A stretch of DNA of 43,200 bases from an uncultured Muribaculaceae bacterium (GTDB lineage: Bacteria > Bacteroidota > Bacteroidia > Bacteroidales > Muribaculaceae). Position numbers and translations under genes: made by a program. The stretch's first letter is position 1. Every line of letters begins with the position of its first letter. The stretch spans positions 1-43,200 of the forward strand of contig CALUMZ010000016.1 of NCBI GenBank assembly GCA_944321865.1. The letters run 5' to 3'. The notes under the pieces are model-generated. The model was given only the letters and a program-made list of their open reading frames with translations, had not been told where the DNA came from and searched no databases. Positions 6,350 through 14,824 of the stretch are shown in pieces.

Positions 6350-7615
6350 TCAGAATTGGAAAATGGCAGTCATTACCACACGGTGGTTCATGACCGAATG
6401 TGTGTCTTGCACTTTCCCTTTGTCACCTATCGTGCCATACCATGCGTTGCACAGCATGTATTCCATGCCGAATTTCCAGTGCGGCAAATTGTAAGTCAGT
6501 TCCGCAGTCGCCGTGGCAAGTCGGTCGAGCCCGTCACCGACACCGGTCCCAAGTATTCCCATTACCGGCTTCCCTGCACCAAGGTTTTTAAGGTATCCGA
6601 GGAAAAGAGCCGGTCGCCATTTGTCGCCGTATGCCACATTGAGCCACGATGCCGACACCTTGACTGGGGCGTACTGTTGTTCGCCTGTAACCTCGTCAAT
6701 GCCCGTAATGGCATAGCCACCTACGCCGCTCGCCTGCGTGAAGTTGTTGCCGAGAATCGTTTTGGCGGCAACAAGCCACTTTGCCGACTTGAATTTCAAG
6801 TGAGCCTCAGCCGAAAGCGATGTTATTCGTTCAGTAACTTTGGCCACTTTGCCGTTGTATTCGGCTTGTGTGCGTGGCACTATCGATGTAATGTCGGCCC
6901 CGATGCCGGCAATCCATTTGTTTTCCTTGTAATCAAGGCCTATGGCAATTTCGGGGACGCAACTGTTCTTTATGTAGTTTTGGCTTTTGGCTGTGGCGGT
7001 TTCCATCGACACGTTGCTTGCCGGGCCCACCGAGAGGTATTGCGACTGCCACAGCAGTGTGGCAGTGAGGCGAAACGCATTGTCGGTAAAGCGGTAACGG
7101 ATTTGCGGTGCGCGGCTGAATGGCTGATAGGGTGCGCCCATGTTCAGGTTAAGTATTTCAGGAGCGACATCTCCGTAGAACGGGTGCCACGTCTGTCCCA
7201 CGAGCAATTGCGACTTATTCCAAGCAAGGTTAAGATAGGCTTGGCGCAAGCGTATCATGTAGTAGTTGGTGCCTCCACCACGAAAATCCACCTCAATGCA
7301 TCCCGATGTCGCAATTTTGCCTCCTGCAAGCTTGGGCCCTGTAACATTGACGCCAAGGCGGGAATACATCGTATAAAGACTCCCGTCGGGCTTTGCGTTC
7401 AAGTCGTTTCCGAAATCATCATATTTGTGGTCGCGAGGATACATGTAAAATAGCCCGTCGACAGTTTCTGAGTTGGAACGGCTGTTGTAAAACAGGTCGG
7501 CACGTATCTGTCCGTAGAATTTGAATGAGAACGCATCGGTATCTTCTGCCGATGCAAATAGCGGAAATGCTGCAGCCACCACGGCAACAGCCATCGTTAT
7601 AAACTTGTGGGTCAT
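6350..7615 (-). CDS. DcaP-like outer-membrane porin
   Basis: This 421-residue protein has a signal peptide (1-23, ending FASAED) and then FSFKFYGQIRADLFYNSR, a first-strand pattern of trimeric DcaP-like and related porins. Further strands follow, including YYMIRLRQAYLNLAW and LLVGQTWHPFYGD. It ends VVMTAIFQF, with the terminal Phe needed for BAM recognition. It is first in an operon with the OprB-like protein (16-base gap). The promoter at 7640-7670 is overlapped by a 12-bp inverted repeat, suggesting repression by a dimeric regulator. The pair may take up one class of solute; which one is unknown. Confidence 0.7.
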   Translation of the reverse strand: MTHKFITMAVAVVAAAFPLFASAEDTDAFSFKFYGQIRADLFYNSRSNSETVDGLFYMYPRDHKYDDFGNDLNAKPDGSLYTMYSRLGVNVTGPKLAGGKIATSGCIEVDFRGGGTNYYMIRLRQAYLNLAWNKSQLLVGQTWHPFYGDVAPEILNLNMGAPYQPFSRAPQIRYRFTDNAFRLTATLLWQSQYLSVGPASNVSMETATAKSQNYIKNSCVPEIAIGLDYKENKWIAGIGADITSIVPRTQAEYNGKVAKVTERITSLSAEAHLKFKSAKWLVAAKTILGNNFTQASGVGGYAITGIDEVTGEQQYAPVKVSASWLNVAYGDKWRPALFLGYLKNLGAGKPVMGILGTGVGDGLDRLATATAELTYNLPHWKFGMEYMLCNAWYGTIGDKGKVQDTHSVMNHRVVMTAIFQF

Positions 7616-7624
7616 AGTATTCAG

Positions 7625-7670
7625 TTAAACTAATTTCTGCAAAATTAGTTTAAAACAATCAAATTGCCAA
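7625..7670 (-). promoter_or_regulatory. Porin-operon promoter overlapped by a perfect 12-bp inverted repeat
   Basis: On the minus strand TTG (7668-7670) is followed after 20 bases by TAATTTTG (7640-7647), a -33/-7 pair. TTAAACTAATTT (7625-7636) and AAATTAGTTTAA (7642-7653) are perfect inverted repeats separated by five bases. The right arm contains most of the -7 box, and the left arm covers the expected transcription start and first leader bases before ATG 7615. This is the geometry of a repressor operator. It could also fold as a hairpin at the mRNA 5' end. Confidence 0.65.
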
Positions 7671-7711
7671 TATCAGTTTTGCTTTTCCATTCATGAGATG
7701 TCAACTAACCC

Positions 7712-7730
7712 AAATCTAATGACCGATTTG
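7712..7730. repeat. Copy of the 19-bp end of the palindromic element at 18005-18198
   Basis: AAATCTAATGACCGATTTG is identical to 18174-18192. It is a lone end, not a full element, and it can form a small CAAATC/GATTTG hairpin. It lies in the 240-base gap between the porin promoter and the 3' end of the DUF2023 gene; I see no gene in that gap. Confidence 0.6.
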
Positions 7731-7855
7731 AGAAAAAAGGAAGTGCGTAAATTCCCATTCACGGCACTTCCCGACCCACAGTTGTATAACGGCTCGAATC
7801 GAAGGAAAGAAACACTTCTTCAATCGTGCCTGCGATATATTATATGCTGTTTTTT

Positions 7856-8209
7856 TTATTTGCTTTTAAGTTCGCAGTATCTGCGGCATTGTCCACAAAT
7901 GTCATATCCCAGCATGGCACCGAGAATAAAATCTTCTTCGGGTGTCAATTTGTTAAGCGGGCGTGTCACCATTAGCTTGATGGCATTGATACACTCCTTG
8001 CGACCGAAAAACAAGTTAATCTTACCGTCACCGACAGGTTGTATCAAGTAATTGATTTTTTGCCTCGACAAACGTCGGGTTGTGAATTCGGCATATTTCT
8101 TCTCGGCTGTGAAGAGTACCATTTGGCGCACGCCTTTCTTGAACTCATAAATATGGTTCAAGAACACTTGAACAACTTCGGGGTTTATATTTGGTACGGT
8201 GGCAGCCAT
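7856..8209 (-). CDS. DUF2023 family protein
   Basis: This 117-residue protein (MAATVPNINPEVVQVFLNHI...) matches DUF2023, a small family of unknown function that in Bacteroides and some Epsilonproteobacteria is encoded next to flavodoxin. Visible features are the helix around FLNHIYEFKKGVRQMVLFT, a central KINYLIQPVGDGKINLFFG strand pair, and a C-terminal C-G-Q-C-R-R-Y-C segment. The cysteines suggest metal or redox chemistry. It follows the flavodoxin gene after 13 bases on the same strand, so a role linked to flavodoxin is likely, for example in maturation or as a redox partner. That role is inferred from neighbourhood only. Confidence 0.85.
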   Translation of the reverse strand: MAATVPNINPEVVQVFLNHIYEFKKGVRQMVLFTAEKKYAEFTTRRLSRQKINYLIQPVGDGKINLFFGRKECINAIKLMVTRPLNKLTPEEDFILGAMLGYDICGQCRRYCELKSK

Positions 8210-8222
8210 TGGTGTGACAATA

Positions 8223-8720
8223 TTATAATTGTTCTTTAATGCTTGCTATCCAAGCATCTATTCGGTTTTCGGTTAAGTCGCTCTCGTTTACATCATCGAT
8301 GGCAAGTCCCACAAACCGCCCGTCTGCCACTGCGGTAGAGTTGTCGTAGGTGTATCCGTCGGTTGGAGTGCTGCCTATTATATTGCATCCGCTGCTTTGC
8401 AGTTCGCGGTAAATTTCTCCCATGCCGTCGCAGAATGTATCGCTGTAAGATTGGGAATCGCCACAACCAAACAGGGCAACCGTTTTCCCGTTGAGGTTTG
8501 CATTTTTCAGTTCTTTTATTCCGTCATACCAGTCGTCTTGCATCTCTCCTGCGCCCCATGTCGATGTGCCTAATATCAAGTTGTCGTATGCCGATATTTG
8601 CGACGCAGTAACTTTTGCTACATCAAGAATGTCGCTCACGCCCAATTTGGTTGCGATGATTTCGGCGATGTTTTGGCAAGTACCGGTCGACGACCCATAG
8701 ATTATAACAGTCTTTTTCAT
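8223..8720 (-). CDS. fldA: Flavodoxin
   Basis: This 165-residue long-chain flavodoxin is a cytosolic FMN electron carrier that can replace ferredoxin under iron limitation. The FMN phosphate loop is SSTGTCQ (residues 10-16). The second FMN loop, LGTSTWGAGEMQDDW (from about residue 51), has a Trp stacking on the flavin. FGCGDSQSYSDTFCDGMG (from about 84) forms the third loop. Length and the insertion around 115-135 (STPTDGYTYDNS) are typical of the long-chain type. It is upstream of the DUF2023 gene in the same unit. The region before the start contains a near-consensus -7 box (TTACTTTG). The R-M system begins just upstream, at 8842. Confidence 0.95.
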   Translation of the reverse strand: MKKTVIIYGSSTGTCQNIAEIIATKLGVSDILDVAKVTASQISAYDNLILGTSTWGAGEMQDDWYDGIKELKNANLNGKTVALFGCGDSQSYSDTFCDGMGEIYRELQSSGCNIIGSTPTDGYTYDNSTAVADGRFVGLAIDDVNESDLTENRIDAWIASIKEQL

Positions 8721-8841
8721 TATTCTTGTCGGTTTTAAGTGTGATTATTACAATTGCAAAGTAAATAATCCCCGACAGTATCCAAAATCCCTAAAAATGA
8801 GTATTTTGCCCATTCCCCATCCCTAAAAAATGGGGGGATGG

Positions 8842-10611
8842 TTAAGAGTTTAAATGAAATGATATATTATTGTTACAATCAAATAATTTAAAAAAGTCTG
8901 GATAAGTCAATTCTCCACGTTTTAAAGCTTCGGCAACGAGCAGCAGGTTTTCTATATTTATTACGGCGCCGTTTATTCCTGTACGGTTTTTTATCTCATT
9001 CAGGCGTGGCATGAATTGTCCGGTGAAATATGATGAAATGAAGGCAAAATTGAAAATAGCTACGTCGTTGTCAAATTCGTTCCACCATTTATTGGGATTT
9101 ATTTCTTCCCGACGTTCATTGTTTTCTTGTAAATACCGGACCATTTCATCTATTTGATGGCGAGGTATGGCGTATCCTTTAGAGTATGCTTTGTTGTCGA
9201 TTATCAGTCCGTTTATTTTATAAGAAATAATCCCATCGGGTCGGCGTGAGCCACCGAGATGCTTCCCTTTGAAATTAAGTTCATTAGTCAAGAGGTCTAA
9301 CGTTTGTATTTCAAATTCAAGATTTGCTTTTCCGTTGAGGGATAAATCAATCAATGCAAGGTATTTTTGATTTAAATGCTTTAGGTGTGGTCTGATCCTG
9401 TCTTTTATTAGCGATGTGTCACCTTTGCTGAAGTCGTTCCCATTAGGAATTTGCAGGCATTGTATTTCATCGGTTAATTTATAACAGTTTGATTTACAAT
9501 TATAATTAAGCCCAATGTTGGTTAATCCAAGCAGGTCATCTTTTATAGTTTCAATGGTTTCGTCTAATCCGTGCGAGGCAAGGAAGTCTTTTATTTGTGC
9601 AAGATTGCGATAATCTTTTTCGGTGTATTTTATTATCAATGCGCGCCTTAACCTCAGATAATCTTTGTCGCTTGGCTTTGTTGACAGCATACCGAAGAAT
9701 ACCAATTTGGGAATCCTTGCAAGACTGCTTTTGCCTGTTGCCCTTTTATAATTTATTTTGCCCAGTGCCGTGATAGTATATGCTTGGGAAATGCCGCATG
9801 AGTATGATTTGCCTGCATATTGTTCGGTAACGTGCTTTTCTGCGATATTTACCCAACCGATTTCTTTGAGCCACGAGCATATCATTCGGGCATATTTATC
9901 GGAGGAGCCTTCATAGTTGTTCCTTATTATTGTTCGGTCTTGTGGGTGTTCGTGATAAGCCTGAGCCCAAATGTTTTGTGGAAATGAGGTAAAACCTGCT
10001 TCGGATGTGAATCCCAAGTTTTTGCCAAGTTCAAATTTTGTCAAATGTTCTCCTGCGGATAAAAGTTGCAATATTCTGCAAACCGGGGGATACGACAGGT
10101 ATGCTTTCCCTAAAATTTCATTAAATTCCTCGTTGGATGCATTGATGAATTGTTTACCTGATTCACTTATTTGGCAAGTATCATCGTCTTGGTTGTATTT
10201 GATGAATCCGATGGAAATGCCCCATCGGAGGAAACCGTCTGCTGTCCAATCGTCGGAATACGGTTTGTGCATTTCAGTATCGGCACCGCATATTTTTACC
10301 GTAATGATTTTCTGTGCGTCGATTACTGCTTGTATTATGCCTGAACATTTAGCATCTTTTCGTTTGCCGCCACCACAGCCTTTCCCTTTTAAGGCTGAAT
10401 ATGGTATAGACTGTCCCGATTGCAAAAATTTTATATAATTATCCCATTCATCGGTATCATGAAGCAGATTGTTGTTTTTTAGCAATGGAATACGTTCATT
10501 TAGTAACCATTGCGTAACTTTGCTATTAGCGTCTAAGGCTGCTACTACATGTTGCAAGGTTGATGTATTTGCCGGATTCTGAATCCAACCGAAAGTGCGT
10601 TGAGATTTCAT
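8842..10611 (-). CDS. FokI-like type IIS restriction endonuclease
   Basis: This 589-residue protein aligns by eye with FokI over its whole length. The N-terminal recognition part begins RTFGWIQNP (FokI RTFGWVQNP) and has DWTADGFLRW (121-130), SYPPVCRIL (173-181) and TKFELGKNLGFTSEAGFTS (191-209). Residues that I recall as base contacts in FokI (Gln12, Asn13, Trp105, Asn217, Glu220, Lys225) correspond to Gln11, Asn12, Trp122, Asn231, Glu234 and Lys239; position 79 (Arg) falls in a Lys/Arg run. The C-terminal nuclease domain has KHLGGSRRPDG, with Asp459, Asp472 and Lys474 matching the FokI metal centre (Asp450, Asp467, Lys469), and NPNKWW. It should cut outside an asymmetric site, probably GGATG, after transient dimerisation. 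It follows M2 after four bases. The AT-rich composition indicates transfer. Confidence 0.95.
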   Translation of the reverse strand: MKSQRTFGWIQNPANTSTLQHVVAALDANSKVTQWLLNERIPLLKNNNLLHDTDEWDNYIKFLQSGQSIPYSALKGKGCGGGKRKDAKCSGIIQAVIDAQKIITVKICGADTEMHKPYSDDWTADGFLRWGISIGFIKYNQDDDTCQISESGKQFINASNEEFNEILGKAYLSYPPVCRILQLLSAGEHLTKFELGKNLGFTSEAGFTSFPQNIWAQAYHEHPQDRTIIRNNYEGSSDKYARMICSWLKEIGWVNIAEKHVTEQYAGKSYSCGISQAYTITALGKINYKRATGKSSLARIPKLVFFGMLSTKPSDKDYLRLRRALIIKYTEKDYRNLAQIKDFLASHGLDETIETIKDDLLGLTNIGLNYNCKSNCYKLTDEIQCLQIPNGNDFSKGDTSLIKDRIRPHLKHLNQKYLALIDLSLNGKANLEFEIQTLDLLTNELNFKGKHLGGSRRPDGIISYKINGLIIDNKAYSKGYAIPRHQIDEMVRYLQENNERREEINPNKWWNEFDNDVAIFNFAFISSYFTGQFMPRLNEIKNRTGINGAVINIENLLLVAEALKRGELTYPDFFKLFDCNNNISFHLNS

Positions 10612-10615
10612 GGAG

Positions 10616-11470
10616 TTAATAATTTGTTATGAGGACTTCACGTGTGTTAGTTGTTTTGTTCTTGTTTTGGTAGTTACAGTTGTTGTAATTTATATTTAAG
10701 TCATGAATAATGAATTTATTTTTTGTGGCCCAGTCAATCAAATAACGGTGTTGCCGCCCTTTGTGCTCTATTACGTTGGATAATGCGAAATTAACGCCTT
10801 TATCGTTCAAGCCTTGGAGAATTTCCATGAGCTTTAAGTCGTCTCCAATGCCCCAGCCGTTGAAACCTCGTTTCCCGTCATTATATGAACCGCAAGAGAG
10901 CAGGTATGGTGGGTCGGCATATAGCAGGTCGCCATCGTGTAACATATCATAATTAAATTGCCTAAAGTCACATGATGTAAATTCTATTTTACTTATTAAT
11001 TGGCTATAAGTTATTAAGTTGGCTCTCATTTTGGCAGAAAAATGGCTCCTGTTTTGACCAAAAGGATTATTATATTCATGTTTTGAATTAAACCGAAACT
11101 GGAAATTAAAACTGAAGCACATCAATATGTATAAGTCAATGGGATTTTTGCTGTGGCTGCTGTTGTAATGGTTGCGGAAGCGCAAGTAATTTTCTTTTAA
11201 ACTTTTGCTGAGTCCCCACTCCGCAATGGTGTTGTCAATGTATTTTAATATTTCGGTGATTGGACGGTCTTGAATGGCTTGTATTATATCTATTACGTGA
11301 TAATTAATGTCGTTTGCATAAATATGGCAGGCACGTGTGTTAATGGAGACATCGCCGCCCCCACAAAACAGGTCAACGAAATTGTTTATCTCTTTTGGGA
11401 ATAAAGATGTTATTTCGTTGATTATCCGATATTTGTTTCCTATGTAGTTAAACGGTGCCTTATATGCCAT
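10616..11470 (-). CDS. D12-class DNA adenine methyltransferase (M2, FokI-type system)
   Basis: This 284-residue N6-adenine methyltransferase has FNYIGNKYRI near the start, the AdoMet-binding motif FVDLFCGGGDVS (31-42) and the catalytic DPPY at 186-189 (LLYADPPYLLSCG). This order is typical of the D12 (alpha) class, as in Dam. An asymmetric site such as GGATG needs one enzyme for each strand. In M.FokI both are fused in one polypeptide, and here they are separate genes. This one resembles the C-terminal half of such a fusion. It has its own -7 box (11490-11497) and is followed after four bases by the endonuclease gene. Both resident genes downstream of that promoter would therefore be switched together, with M2 translated first. 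Confidence 0.9.
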   Translation of the reverse strand: MAYKAPFNYIGNKYRIINEITSLFPKEINNFVDLFCGGGDVSINTRACHIYANDINYHVIDIIQAIQDRPITEILKYIDNTIAEWGLSKSLKENYLRFRNHYNSSHSKNPIDLYILMCFSFNFQFRFNSKHEYNNPFGQNRSHFSAKMRANLITYSQLISKIEFTSCDFRQFNYDMLHDGDLLYADPPYLLSCGSYNDGKRGFNGWGIGDDLKLMEILQGLNDKGVNFALSNVIEHKGRQHRYLIDWATKNKFIIHDLNINYNNCNYQNKNKTTNTREVLITNY

Positions 11471-11489
11471 GTTTTCGATTGTTTCAATA

Positions 11490-11497
11490 CAAAATTA
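11490..11497 (-). promoter_or_regulatory. -7 box before M2 and the endonuclease
   Basis: The minus strand reads TAATTTTG, 19 bases before ATG 11470, in the 59-base gap between the two methyltransferase genes. I could not place a good -33 element. If functional, M2 and R can be expressed independently of M1. Confidence 0.4.
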
Positions 11498-11529
11498 ATA
11501 TAATCTCCCGATTGTTGGGTAGCGTTTTT

Positions 11530-12555
11530 TTATTTAAGTTGCAAGAAATATAGTTGTTCTTTAAGTCCGCTGTTATTGTTTGGTATTTTGCTTTTATACC
11601 GACGGTAATCTATTTCTATCAGTCTGAAACTGTCATTTATTGCATAGTCAGAACACATCTCCGTTAAGCGGGCGGTGGGCAACAAGGCTTCATTGTTGTA
11701 GCTGATGAGCAGGTATCTGGCATTTGAGAGTTTCATGAGGTTCTCAAATGCGGCTTCTACATTCTTTTTCGAGCAGAAAGGTGATTTTATGTGTTGGTAG
11801 TCTCTCATGCCTGAAACGCCTTTAATTTCAGGGTAGTCATATCGTGCAATTGTTTCTAATAGATGGTAATTAGGCAAATATTCCCGGGAATTGTATGGGG
11901 GGTCGGCATATAGTAAATCTACAGGAGTCTCAATTACCTTCAAGTAGTCTGAATTTAAGCATTTGCAAGACCTGCCTGTTGGGTTGATTGGATTGTCGGT
12001 AAGGGTTATATTGTTGAATGTGCGTTTGTCCCAATGTTTTAAGTATGCAGCGTATACGCCGGCAATATTGGATACGTATGGGACTGCTTTGATAAGACTT
12101 GCTAATAAATAATAATATTCGTCTTCGGTTATTTTATTATAGGAAAACCATTGTTCAATCGTAAGTCTGATAATATCTATTTTTAATGCATTATGTGGTT
12201 GAAAATACATGCGATTGCAATTCCCTGTTGGAGAATAATTGTTGTATATAAATAAGTCAGACTTGTTTAAATTTGTATCATATAAATTTAATGAGTTTAA
12301 ATAGTCGATGGGATTGTCAATTCCCAGTTTGTCAAAAGTGGGGGTGTGGTTTAAGCCAATGCTTCCTCGGAGTAATACGTAGCTGAAATAAAGTATATCG
12401 TTTGATAATAGGTTGTACCCTTTTAATAGTAGGTCTTGTGTTACAACTCCGGTTCCGGCAAATATGTCAAAAATTGATTGCACATTGTCGGTATATGACA
12501 ATATGCAATCGCTTATGTTGTTTACAAGGAGACTTTTGCCGCCGATATATCTCAT
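11530..12555 (-). CDS. D12-class DNA adenine methyltransferase (M1, FokI-type system)
   Basis: This 341-residue protein begins MRYIGGKSLLVNNI, the D12-class AdoMet-binding opening. It continues with motif I IFDIFAGTGVV (28-38) and the catalytic DPPY at 218-221 (LLYADPPYNSREY). It resembles the N-terminal half of the fused M.FokI and should methylate adenine in one strand of the asymmetric site, with M2 covering the other. It is the first R-M gene; its ATG lies three bases after the meaB stop codon on the same strand, so it could be transcribed from the meaB promoter. That would make protection start before the endonuclease. Base composition is much more AT-rich than meaB, and the switch happens at the gene border, marking the edge of acquired DNA. 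Confidence 0.9.
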   Translation of the reverse strand: MRYIGGKSLLVNNISDCILSYTDNVQSIFDIFAGTGVVTQDLLLKGYNLLSNDILYFSYVLLRGSIGLNHTPTFDKLGIDNPIDYLNSLNLYDTNLNKSDLFIYNNYSPTGNCNRMYFQPHNALKIDIIRLTIEQWFSYNKITEDEYYYLLASLIKAVPYVSNIAGVYAAYLKHWDKRTFNNITLTDNPINPTGRSCKCLNSDYLKVIETPVDLLYADPPYNSREYLPNYHLLETIARYDYPEIKGVSGMRDYQHIKSPFCSKKNVEAAFENLMKLSNARYLLISYNNEALLPTARLTEMCSDYAINDSFRLIEIDYRRYKSKIPNNNSGLKEQLYFLQLK

Positions 12556-12558
12556 GCG

Positions 12559-13656
12559 TCAACGGTTTTGGAGCAGGGCGAAGTAGCGGTCAAGCACTTC
12601 ATGCGCGGCGATGAATGAACTTTGTCGGCTGTCGAGTACGAGCCGGCGCTTGGCGGCAAGCATTTCTTCGATTGTCGGGTTCTGGTAGAAACTATCCTTA
12701 AGTTTTTCATCGATGGTTTCATACATCCAGTATAATTCTTGTTGCCGGCGCTTTTCTTGGAAATACCCGTTGCCCTTCACGAAGTCGAAATAGTCGTAAA
12801 TCATTTGCCACACTTCGGCAATGCCTATCTCGTAATATCCCGAGTAGGTTAGCACCTTTGGAGCCCAACCGCTTGGCGGAAGTGGAAACAGGTGCAGTGC
12901 GTTACGGAATTGTGTTGCGGCAAGGTTGGCTCGGTCCACATTGTCGCCGTCGGCCTTGTTGATGACTATGCCGTCGGCCATTTCCATGATTCCGCGTTTG
13001 ATGCCTTGCAGTTCGTCGCCGGTGCCGGCAAGTTGTATCAGCAGGAAGAAGTCGACCATCGAGTGTACGGCAGTTTCGCTTTGCCCCACGCCGACAGTTT
13101 CAACGAATATCTTGTCGAAGCCGGCGGCCTCGCACAGCACGATTGTCTCGCGCGTCTTGCGAGCCACGCCTCCCAGCGAACCGGCCGACGGGCTGGGACG
13201 GATGAATGCGTTGGGGTGCACCGACAGCTTTTCCATGCGAGTCTTGTCGCCAAGTATGCTGCCTTTCGACCGCTCACTGCTGGGGTCGATGGCAAGCACG
13301 GCGAGTTTGCCTCCCTGCTTGAGCACATGCAGGCCGAAAACGTCGATGCTGGTGCTCTTCCCGGCACCCGGCACACCCGTGATGCCCACTCTGATTGATT
13401 TGCCCGAGTATGGCAGGCATTTTTCGATTACTTCCTGTGCTATGGCCTCGTGGTCGGGGTTGTGGCTCTCGACGAGGGTCACGGCTTGGCTTAATATGGT
13501 TATGTCGCCGCGCAAGATGCCTTCCACATATTCGGCGGCCGACAATGTGCGGCGGCGACGGCGGGCTTTCATGTAGGGGTTTACCGATGGCGGTTGCTGT
13601 ATGCCTTTGTTGACGGCGAGCCCTGCGTATTGCTGGTCGTTTTCGGGATGTTCCAT
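12559..13656 (-). CDS. meaB: Methylmalonyl-CoA mutase-associated GTPase MeaB
   Basis: This 365-residue G3E-family GTPase protects and reloads the B12-dependent methylmalonyl-CoA mutase (propionate/succinate pathway). The Walker A loop is GVPGAGKST (94-102). Next come LAIDPSSERSKGSILGDKTRM (121-141), a signature of ArgK/MeaB, the ETVGVGQSE segment (Walker B/switch region) and NKADGDN as base-recognition motif. The N-terminal 45 residues are a basic extension (ARRRRR). It lies downstream of the DUF1573 gene (nine-base gap) and immediately upstream of the R-M operon, which is unrelated in function. No mutase gene is in this window. Confidence 0.95.
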   Translation of the reverse strand: MEHPENDQQYAGLAVNKGIQQPPSVNPYMKARRRRRTLSAAEYVEGILRGDITILSQAVTLVESHNPDHEAIAQEVIEKCLPYSGKSIRVGITGVPGAGKSTSIDVFGLHVLKQGGKLAVLAIDPSSERSKGSILGDKTRMEKLSVHPNAFIRPSPSAGSLGGVARKTRETIVLCEAAGFDKIFVETVGVGQSETAVHSMVDFFLLIQLAGTGDELQGIKRGIMEMADGIVINKADGDNVDRANLAATQFRNALHLFPLPPSGWAPKVLTYSGYYEIGIAEVWQMIYDYFDFVKGNGYFQEKRRQQELYWMYETIDEKLKDSFYQNPTIEEMLAAKRRLVLDSRQSSFIAAHEVLDRYFALLQNR

Positions 13657-13665
13657 AGTGTGTGA

Positions 13666-14769
13666 TTATTTTTTGTTGCCGACGACGCGCACTGCCGTTA
13701 TTGCGCTGCGCGGGTCGTTGCAATAGATTATTATATACGTGTTTATTATGTCGTCGGTGACGGCGCCGGGAGTGATTGTGATGTCGGCGACGGTTGATTC
13801 CCCCTTGCCCAAGTGCGTTTTTGCCGGGCCGATGTCTATGTATCTTTCCGCCGGGCGTATTCCGTATATTCTCAACGTGTCGTTCCCGGCATTGCTGATT
13901 GCGAGTTGCCGCGTCAGCGTCTTGCCGGCGAGTGTGTCGATGTCGGCAAACGCCACCCTGTCGGTGTCAAGATGCAGGACCGGCGCGTTGGCAAGTTGCT
14001 TTTCGCTCCATCCGGCAAAGTCGTCGAGCACGGTTGCCATTACGCTTATGCGCTTTATCCCGGCCAAAGCCGACGATGTGGGTGACACTGGCTCGGCAAA
14101 CAGCGAGAAGTCGGTTTCTACCAGTCCCCTGCGGTTGCATTTCCGGGCGTCGAATGTCACGGTTATGGGCATCAATCCGTGAGGGGCAATCGTGTCGGAG
14201 CCGATGGAAATGCCCACGTAGTCGGGATTGCCGTCGGTGTATATCTTCAGCGGCACATCACTGTCGTTATAGGCCTCGGTGGTTGCACGTGGCGTTTCGT
14301 TTTCGCTTATCTCGCCAAACGGCACTGAAGCTGCATTAAGTTTCAGCGAACCCACTGAAACGGGATATTGCTCGTTGACGGTGGGGGCATTGGCTATGAC
14401 GCGCCCGCTCAACTTCAGTACCGTCCTGTCGGGCTGGGTGTTGGTTATGACGGTGAAGAATGTGTCGAAGTCGCCCGGACGTCCTGCCGGGTTGAATGTG
14501 GCAGTTATTGCAGCCGTGTCGCCCGGTGAAATGGGGCGTCGGGGATAGTCGGTGGCCGAACATCCGCACGATGGGCGCACATGCTTTATTACCACATCAT
14601 CGTCGCCGGTGTTGACCATCAGGAATCGATGCGCAACTTTCCCGTCACTTTCCAAAATATCTCCAAAGCTGTGTTGCGTTTCAATCCATTCAATATTGCC
14701 TCCGGCAACAATTGCTGCCGGGGTACAAACAAATAAAGACAGTATCAGTGCCAATATCTTGCTGCGCAT
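13666..14769 (-). CDS. DUF1573 protein, three-domain exported form
   Basis: This 367-residue exported protein has a signal peptide (1-22, core ILALILSLFVCTPAAIVA) and then Ig-like DUF1573 repeats. The first has HSFGDI, FLMVNTGDDDVVIKHVRPSCGCSATDYPRRPI and NPAGRPGDFDT. The second (about 140-230) and third (about 265-360) repeat the pattern FGEI...VTFDARKCNRRG and FADIDTLAGK...LAISNAGND, but lack the CGC motif. DUF1573 proteins are ASPM-SPD-2-Hydin-like, found in the periplasm of Bacteroidetes, and have no settled function. It lies 55 bases downstream of a shorter DUF1573 gene and nine bases upstream of meaB; all three are probably in one transcript. Confidence 0.85.
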   Translation of the reverse strand: MRSKILALILSLFVCTPAAIVAGGNIEWIETQHSFGDILESDGKVAHRFLMVNTGDDDVVIKHVRPSCGCSATDYPRRPISPGDTAAITATFNPAGRPGDFDTFFTVITNTQPDRTVLKLSGRVIANAPTVNEQYPVSVGSLKLNAASVPFGEISENETPRATTEAYNDSDVPLKIYTDGNPDYVGISIGSDTIAPHGLMPITVTFDARKCNRRGLVETDFSLFAEPVSPTSSALAGIKRISVMATVLDDFAGWSEKQLANAPVLHLDTDRVAFADIDTLAGKTLTRQLAISNAGNDTLRIYGIRPAERYIDIGPAKTHLGKGESTVADITITPGAVTDDIINTYIIIYCNDPRSAITAVRVVGNKK

Positions 14770-14824
14770 GAGATAGATTGAAAAATAGTGATTTTTGGGG
14801 GGTGGAAGGGTGGGTTGAACTGTT

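Noticed and set aside
6059..7453. 464-codon plus-strand frame
   Set aside because: It lies entirely across the two porin genes in antisense, has no recognisable domains, and the minus-strand porins have clear signals and barrel patterns.
8817..8841. Terminator hairpin after the FokI-like gene
   Set aside because: CCATCCC/GGGATGG can pair, but no U-tract follows on the minus strand, so it is not reported as a terminator.
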